Assembly: GCF_007830155.1 (NCBI RefSeq)
Contig: NZ_VLKY01000009.1
Location: 170,103 to 234,102, forward strand
Origin: Pseudomonas duriflava
GTDB taxonomy: Bacteria; Pseudomonadota; Gammaproteobacteria; Pseudomonadales; Pseudomonadaceae
Reading direction: 5' to 3'
DNA length: 64,000 nucleotides
The notes below the pieces were generated by a model. The model worked only from the letters and a program-made list of their open reading frames with translations, was not told the DNA's origin and did no database searches. This document shows, piece by piece, positions 59,749 to 64,000 of this stretch. Each line of letters opens with the position of its first letter. Positions within the stretch are counted from its first letter, which is position 1. The position numbers and the translations under genes were made by a program.

Positions 59749-61923
59749 TCAACAGGGCGACGCGAGCTTTAGGTCGAGCGCGGCGAGGGCCTGTAGCAGC
59801 TCGGCCGGGTCACTGGCCTTGGTAAGGTGCAGGTCGAAACCGTGTTCTAGGGAGCGGCGGCGATCCTCAGGTTGTCCGTAGCCAGAGAGCGCGATGAGGC
59901 GCGCTGATGCCGAGGCGGGCTGCTTACGCAGCTCCGTGGCAACTGCAAAGCCGTCCATTCCCGGCAGGCCGAGGTCACACACGACCGCGTGCGGCCAAAA
60001 GCGAGCTGCCGCCTCCACGCCGGCGGGGCCGGAATGGGCAACTTTAGTCTCGTAACCGTCGAGGCTAAGCAATTCTTGCAACACGGCCGCAGTATCTACG
60101 TTGTCTTCGATGATGAGTACTCGCAAACCGCCATTGTTTGACGAGCCAGCGTCATCATATTCAACAGACACTTGCTCCGTAGATGCCATCGTGAGCGGCA
60201 GCGTGAAGGTAAATCGAGAGCCGCGCCCCTCACCCTCGCTCTCCGCAGTAACCTCACCACGATGCATCTTCACCAGACTTGCCACGAGTGAGAGCCCAAG
60301 ACCCAGACCGCCTTTGCTACGGGCAAGCGTTTGCTCTACCTGAGTGAAGGGCTTGAAAACATGCTCAAGCACGTCTTCCGAGATGCCGACTCCGTTGTCC
60401 TCAATGATCACGGCGGCATAACCGCTCTGTTCTCGTAACTCGACTCGAATGCGTCCCCCGCGGTTGGTAAACTTGACGGCGTTATGGAGAATATTGCTGG
60501 TAACTTGCGCCAGTCGGGTGCGGTCGCCATCGACATACAACGGTGCCTGATGAACATCAAGCTCGAACACGAGCTCCTGACGCTCAATATCGGCGCGACA
60601 GTCTTCGGTCACTTCAGTGACGAGCTGGTTAAGATCCAGGCACTCCGTACGCAGCTCGATCTTGCCACGCGTAATGCGGGAGACGTCCAGCAGGTCGTCG
60701 GCCAGGCGCGCGAGATGCTGAACCTGCCGTTCGAGGATCTCATGTGTGCGCGAGTTTTCACCGCCTCCCTTGCGCTGCTGGAGCTGCAACGCAAGACGAA
60801 TAGCGGCCAGTGGGTTGCGTAGCTCATGGGCGAGTACTGCCAGGAACTCGTCCTTACGCTGATCAGCCAAGGCGAGTGCTTCGGCGCGCTCGCGCAGGGC
60901 GGCCTCGGCCCGTGCGCGCTCGATAGCGATTCCAGTCAGATGGGTGGCTACGTCGATCAACTGTTGCTCGACCGGCCCCGGCTCGCGCGGCTCGTTGTAA
61001 TACATCGCAAAAGTGCCGAGCACGCTGCCGTCAGTGCTTGGGATCGGTATTGACCAACCGGAGCGTAGGTTATGTGCGCGTGCCAAGTCCCGGAATTCGG
61101 AAGTCCAGCGTGGGTCTGCCTCTATATCGGCCGAAATCACCGGCCCACGATCACGAGCGGCGAGTCCGCACGGACCAATGGGTGGGTTGATCGGTAACTC
61201 ATGTACTTGGCAGTTGAATGTTTCGGGGAGCGAGGGCGCGGCGCCGCGCATGAGCAGCCCGTCCTCTAGCAATAGAACCGAAGAGCGCACGCCACTCGCC
61301 TGCTGGTCAATCAAGGTCGCCACGGCGGCGAGCACGTCATCGAGCGGCGCGGCGCGTGCAATCATTTCCAGGATCCGCTTCTGCCCAGCGAGCAGCGACC
61401 CAGTACGGGCCGCCTCGGCAACCGCAGAGCGCAGGTCGATCTCCGTCATGGCCGATGCGGCTAGATCACTCAAGTGTGCGATGTCTTCATCGCTCCATAC
61501 CCGCGGCTCGTGATTGAGGACGCAGAATGAGCCCACGACGATGCCTTCCCCATTGGTGAGCGGTATTCCGACATAGGAGCGGAACCCGAGCAGAAGCATC
61601 GTTTCTAGCTCGTCCTCCCGCCCGCTGGCATCTTCGATGACTACCGGACGTCCAGACTCTACAACTTCGCGACAGGGCGAAAGGTGCATCTTTGGCACGC
61701 ACCGCTGCGTTGCATAGGGTTCCGGAAATCCAATGGCGCTTTTTAAAAAGAAACTCTCGTCCCGCGGGACGGAGAGGGCTGCGGCACTAACCCCGAAAAA
61801 AGCCTTCGCCAAGCGAGTCAGACGGTCAAAGTTCTCTTCCGCTGGGGCATCGAGCAGCGCCGCCCGCTGAAGCGCGGCCGCACGGGTAGCCGCGCATCTA
61901 TCGTCTGTATGCGTGTCGGGCAT
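59749..61923 (-). CDS. Hybrid sensor histidine kinase with two GAF domains and a receiver
   Basis: A soluble hybrid kinase of 724 residues. GAF domains occupy about 25-165 and 190-340; the second includes NPPIGPCGLAARDRGP. The phosphoacceptor His is His366 in FLAVLAHELRNPLAAIRLAL. The ATPase domain has NILHNAVKFTNRGG, EDNGVGI and SKGGLGLGLSLVASLV. A C-terminal receiver has Asp650 in VVCDLGLPGMDG. There are no membrane segments. The gene is visibly GC-richer than its neighbours, so it was probably acquired. The ATG giving MPDTHTDDRCAATRAAAL was chosen; 13 codons further upstream are open. Confidence 0.9.
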   Translation of the reverse strand: MPDTHTDDRCAATRAAALQRAALLDAPAEENFDRLTRLAKAFFGVSAAALSVPRDESFFLKSAIGFPEPYATQRCVPKMHLSPCREVVESGRPVVIEDASGREDELETMLLLGFRSYVGIPLTNGEGIVVGSFCVLNHEPRVWSDEDIAHLSDLAASAMTEIDLRSAVAEAARTGSLLAGQKRILEMIARAAPLDDVLAAVATLIDQQASGVRSSVLLLEDGLLMRGAAPSLPETFNCQVHELPINPPIGPCGLAARDRGPVISADIEADPRWTSEFRDLARAHNLRSGWSIPIPSTDGSVLGTFAMYYNEPREPGPVEQQLIDVATHLTGIAIERARAEAALRERAEALALADQRKDEFLAVLAHELRNPLAAIRLALQLQQRKGGGENSRTHEILERQVQHLARLADDLLDVSRITRGKIELRTECLDLNQLVTEVTEDCRADIERQELVFELDVHQAPLYVDGDRTRLAQVTSNILHNAVKFTNRGGRIRVELREQSGYAAVIIEDNGVGISEDVLEHVFKPFTQVEQTLARSKGGLGLGLSLVASLVKMHRGEVTAESEGEGRGSRFTFTLPLTMASTEQVSVEYDDAGSSNNGGLRVLIIEDNVDTAAVLQELLSLDGYETKVAHSGPAGVEAAARFWPHAVVCDLGLPGMDGFAVATELRKQPASASARLIALSGYGQPEDRRRSLEHGFDLHLTKASDPAELLQALAALDLKLASPC

Positions 61924-61962
61924 TATCAACTTGAACCATCCTCCAGGCGCCTGCGGGGGCAA

Positions 61963-62490
61963 GGCCCGCGGCTGAAACGAATTGCAGAACTACTGGCAGC
62001 AGCAGGGTTATTGTTTCTAACAGCCCGCTATATTAGCGGCCCCTGTATCAGATGTCCCTGCATATACCATGGATTCCGTCTGAAGCCGACAGTATGCGTC
62101 CGGTCAGCTAGCGTGGCTGGTCCGGATACTGTTTTTGTAAATTCAATATTGATATTCAACCGATGCGTTTCATTGCTTTTGCTTTCGGAACTATAAGCAG
62201 CTTTTACGCTAGGTACTGCTAGCAGCATTGGAAAGTATTTGCGGCTGGTGCTTAGGAAGTACCCCTGAATACCTACCGTTTGAATTAGCGGGCCGGCTTA
62301 TACCGGTCCCGGTTGATGATGGGTTAGGTATCGGATGCGGCCAGAACGGTTTCAAACTTTTATGTCGATAGTTGGGGAATAGGCTGGTGATCTAGATTAG
62401 GGAGCTAACAGGAAGGTTCTCTCCATATTTATTGAAGAGTACTCCCTCAATTCAAAGATGTTCTGCTGCAATGCTTTGTTACCGACGGCT
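61963..62490. other. Long intergenic region between the hybrid kinase and lysE genes
   Basis: About 530 bases with no convincing gene. A leftward 66-codon frame starting near 62228 (MLLAVPSVKAAYSSESKS) has no ribosome site or known family. Short inverted repeats, such as ATACCTA/TAGGTAT near 62270-62330 and CCGCTA/TAGCGG near 62030, are visible but do not meet the attC rule. The kinase promoter should be at the left end. Confidence 0.4.
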
Positions 62491-63123
62491 CTATGGTTTT
62501 AAAAAAGCTAAATTAGCACTGAAACCAATAAACACCACGCCGGTAACAGACTTTAGCCATTTAATAAAGTTGGCATTCGTTGCAAGCCCTTTCAGACGAG
62601 ATAGTAGAAAGACCATAGCGGAAAACCAAACTAAATTGATAAAGGCATGCGTTGAGACTAGGAAGTACGCTTTGTAAATGCTATCGCCGGTAGCCAGGAA
62701 TTGTGGAAACGCCGCCAGGTAAAACATAGATACCTTGGGGTTTAGCATATTAGTGAGAAAGCCCTCAGCGAATGCGCTACGAATGGATACGCTATTTCTC
62801 TTTTTAGAAAATGGCAGCTCTAGATTTTGCTCATTTTTAAAGGCAGCTGAAAGAGATTTAATGCCTATCCAAAAAAGGTATCCCGCTCCCAGTAGTTTAA
62901 GGATGAAAAAGGCTTGAGCGGATTGAACAAGAAGAACCGATATCCCGTATATAGATAGAGTTCCATGAATATAAAATGCTGCTACGAACCCCCATACGGC
63001 GGCCAATCCTGCTTTATGTCCAGACATGGGCACTGTTTTAGCTATCAATATTCCGTTTGGGCCTGGCGAAATCACAAGCAAGGTAGCTATAACAACAAAA
63101 GTCAGCAAATTCACAGTGACCAT
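62491..63123 (-). CDS. LysE/RhtB family amino-acid exporter
   Basis: A 210-residue membrane protein with six hydrophobic segments. The family start is VISPGPNGILIAKTVPMSGH, followed by GAGYLFWIGIKSLSAAF, FAEGFLTNMLNPKVSMFYLA and a C-terminal helix GVVFIGFSANLAFLKP. It exports amino acids or related metabolites; the exact substrate is not readable from sequence. It lies 53 bases after the small membrane protein, same strand. Confidence 0.92.
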   Translation of the reverse strand: MVTVNLLTFVVIATLLVISPGPNGILIAKTVPMSGHKAGLAAVWGFVAAFYIHGTLSIYGISVLLVQSAQAFFILKLLGAGYLFWIGIKSLSAAFKNEQNLELPFSKKRNSVSIRSAFAEGFLTNMLNPKVSMFYLAAFPQFLATGDSIYKAYFLVSTHAFINLVWFSAMVFLLSRLKGLATNANFIKWLKSVTGVVFIGFSANLAFLKP

Positions 63124-63148
63124 AGTTTTATCCCTGTTTGGTTTAGTA

Positions 63149-63183
63149 GCGCTAATGTTTCACCAGGTCACGCGCATTAGCGC
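63149..63183. repeat. Inverted repeat between the small membrane protein and lysE genes
   Basis: Nine-base perfect arms GCGCTAATG and CATTAGCGC with a 17-base spacer overlap the stop codon of the small membrane protein. It has the flavour of a degraded recombination site or a weak terminator but matches neither rule fully. Confidence 0.45.
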
Positions 63184-63608
63184 GTCGGCTCCAGTATGTT
63201 GCTGGGCGAAGTAACCACTGAGAGAAACACCAACGTTACCGTCAGCACTAACGGTGGGATTATATAAATATTCTTAAACAGAAGTGCAGCAGCAATACCA
63301 GAAGCAAGACCACACTTGATCCAGAGTGGAACCTGGGAGAAGGGGCTTGGCTGACGTCGATACATGGCAAACAACGCACCCCAACCAAGGAGTCCGCCGG
63401 CAAGCTGGAGCAGCTGGACTGCCTTCCAAAGAAGCTGCGTTGATGCAGGAACCAAAGCAACCAAAGCTTCTTGAAGGGGAGGGCTACGACCAAGCAAGAA
63501 ATCCAATGCGGCTAGGCACCACATTAGATAAAGCGGTAGGACTAAAAGGCTAAAGAGTGCCGCCAGCTTGGCTATTATTTGTACAGCAGTAATCAGAATA
63601 GTGTTCAT
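63177..63608 (-). CDS. Small membrane protein in cassette-like position
   Basis: A 143-residue protein with about four hydrophobic segments: LITAVQIIAKLAALFSLLVL, QLLQLAGGLLGWGALFAMYR, LASGIAAALLFKNIYI and PPLVLTVTLVFLSVV. Start MNTILITAVQ has AAGGAA eight bases before it. It begins only 17 bases from the GTTAAGC end of the attC, a spacing typical of gene cassettes. No family recognised; it resembles small hypothetical proteins on integrons. Confidence 0.72.
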   Translation of the reverse strand: MNTILITAVQIIAKLAALFSLLVLPLYLMWCLAALDFLLGRSPPLQEALVALVPASTQLLWKAVQLLQLAGGLLGWGALFAMYRRQPSPFSQVPLWIKCGLASGIAAALLFKNIYIIPPLVLTVTLVFLSVVTSPSNILEPTR

Positions 63609-63625
63609 GTTCTTCCTTGATTGCC

Positions 63626-63679
63626 GCTTAACGCTTGAATTAAGCCGCGCCGCGCCGCGAAGCGGCGTCGGCTTGGAGG
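63626..63679 (-). other. Integron attC site, aadA type, truncated by an insertion sequence
   Basis: On the minus strand this reads AAGCCGACGCCGCTTCGCGG then a GC repeat and CTTAATTCAAGCGTTAAGC. That is nearly the attC of aadA cassettes from L'' through the R' core GTTAAGC (fits GTTRRRY). The remaining L''/R'' end (a TAACAATTCGTTC-like part) is missing because the insertion sequence begins there. One extra CGCGG unit lengthens the loop. Confidence 0.75.
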
Positions 63680-64000
63680 CTGTAATGGACTCTCCCTGCA
63701 CCATATTTCTTCTATAACACAGTGGTGACTGTTCGCTGGGAGAGGTGCGATGAAACGCATAGCGGTTGATTTGGCCAAGTCCGTTTACCAGGTTGCCGAG
63801 AGTGTTCAGGTCGGTCGGGTGGATCGGCGCAAGCGGCTCGACTCCAGGGCATTTGCACAATATGTACAGGAGCAGCTCGAGCCTGTCGAGTGGGTGATGG
63901 AAGCCTGTGGCACCGCTCACCATTGGGGCCGGTTGATGCAGGAGAAAGGACATCGTGTCGTGCTCTTACACCCTCGTTACGTGCGCCCGTATCGGCGACG
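63676..64000 (+). mobile_element. IS110/IS1111-type insertion sequence, left part (continues beyond window)
   Basis: The element starts within the L'' box of the attC. TAATGGACTCTCCCTGCACC, near 63683-63702, looks like the subterminal inverted repeat of the IS1111 branch. The noncoding leader leads to the transposase start. Members of the IS1111-attC group are known to target attC sites, and the placement here fits them. The right end is outside the window. Confidence 0.7.
63750..64000 (+). CDS. IS110-family transposase, N-terminal part (cut by window edge)
   Basis: The frame begins at ATG with GGGAGAGGTG upstream and runs 83 codons to the window end. MKRIAVDLAKSVYQVAESVQ holds the first catalytic Asp of the DEDD nuclease; the Glu is in VEWVMEACGTAHHWGR and VVLLHPRYVRPYRRR follows. 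This is the RuvC-like domain of IS110-family enzymes, which also use an RNA-guided mechanism in some members, with the bridge RNA encoded in the flanking noncoding ends. Its C-terminal half is not in the window. Confidence 0.9.
   Translation, partial: MKRIAVDLAKSVYQVAESVQVGRVDRRKRLDSRAFAQYVQEQLEPVEWVMEACGTAHHWGRLMQEKGHRVVLLHPRYVRPYRR

Noticed and set aside
62260..62340. attC-like structure with GTTAGGT and ATACCTA arms
   Set aside because: The opposite end lacks the required AAC core and the L-box pairing is poor.
62380..62490. Sequence GGTAACAAAGC after the lysE stop that recalls attC R''
   Set aside because: Neither end fits RYYYAAC/GTTRRRY strictly and the middle does not fold as an attC.

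Overview
The window reads as a gammaproteobacterial chromosome segment, most probably from a Pseudomonas-like organism of moderate GC. The evidence is a fused nuoCD gene, a monomeric NADP isocitrate dehydrogenase, type II QueF, and runs of genes whose order matches, from memory, blocks of Pseudomonas aeruginosa PAO1: nuo-aceA-roxA-purB-hflD-mnmA-idh; htpX-alaA-msrB-gpx; tRNA-ABC-queF-mlaA-tal-dusA; fabI-yej-mltD-gloB-rnhA-dnaQ; and the nudC, sohB, acuI and cysI region. No database search was run; assignments rest on motifs, lengths, neighbours and remembered family sequences.

Layout. 1-1860 is the start of the complex I operon (nuoA, nuoB, partial nuoCD, minus strand). 2198-3160 is a decayed isocitrate lyase gene. 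3422-12362 is a minus-strand housekeeping block: secretin-like protein, GNAT fusion, ribosomal oxygenase RoxA, PurB, HflD, MnmA, a Nudix hydrolase and monomeric IDH. 12795-18057 holds HtpX, AlaA and an oxidative-damage repair group (MsrB, a thiol peroxidase, an AAA+ ATPase of the DUF815 type, free-methionine sulfoxide reductase). 19057-19433 is a tandem duplication of a tRNA-Glu/tRNA-Gly pair behind a good sigma70 promoter. 20090-28056 holds a YadGH-type ABC exporter, QueF, MlaA, a PilZ protein, a response-regulator phosphatase with its STAS partner, transaldolase and DusA. 28442-30365 is a less familiar group: a small secreted acidic protein, an orphan receiver, a small acidic protein and an FNT-family channel. 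30407-45053 is FabI, the YejABEF peptide importer, MltD, GloB, a methyltransferase, RNase H, DnaQ, a crotonase, a ChpA-N-terminus-like protein and NudC. 45186-54538 holds an SCP2 protein, SohB, an AcuI-like reductase, CysI with its DUF934 partner, an RlmN/Cfr paralogue, DUF1456, an odd RsuA-family protein and RNase Z.

From about 54800 the content becomes accessory: DUF1883, a sorbosone-dehydrogenase-like lipoprotein with a DUF2231 membrane protein, a methyltransferase, a small AT-rich membrane protein, a VOC protein, a conspicuously GC-rich hybrid histidine kinase, a LysE exporter and an unknown membrane protein. The right edge carries an aadA-type integron recombination site (attC) interrupted by the start of an IS110/IS1111-type insertion sequence, so this end probably belongs to an integron cassette array or an island. 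I see no CRISPR array, no rRNA, no integrase gene and no complete prophage. The most interesting points are the dead aceA gene, the IS-interrupted attC, the GC-rich sensor kinase between palindromic sequences, the RNA-modification paralogues with altered or duplicated catalytic features, and the uncharacterised 28.4-30.4 kb group.
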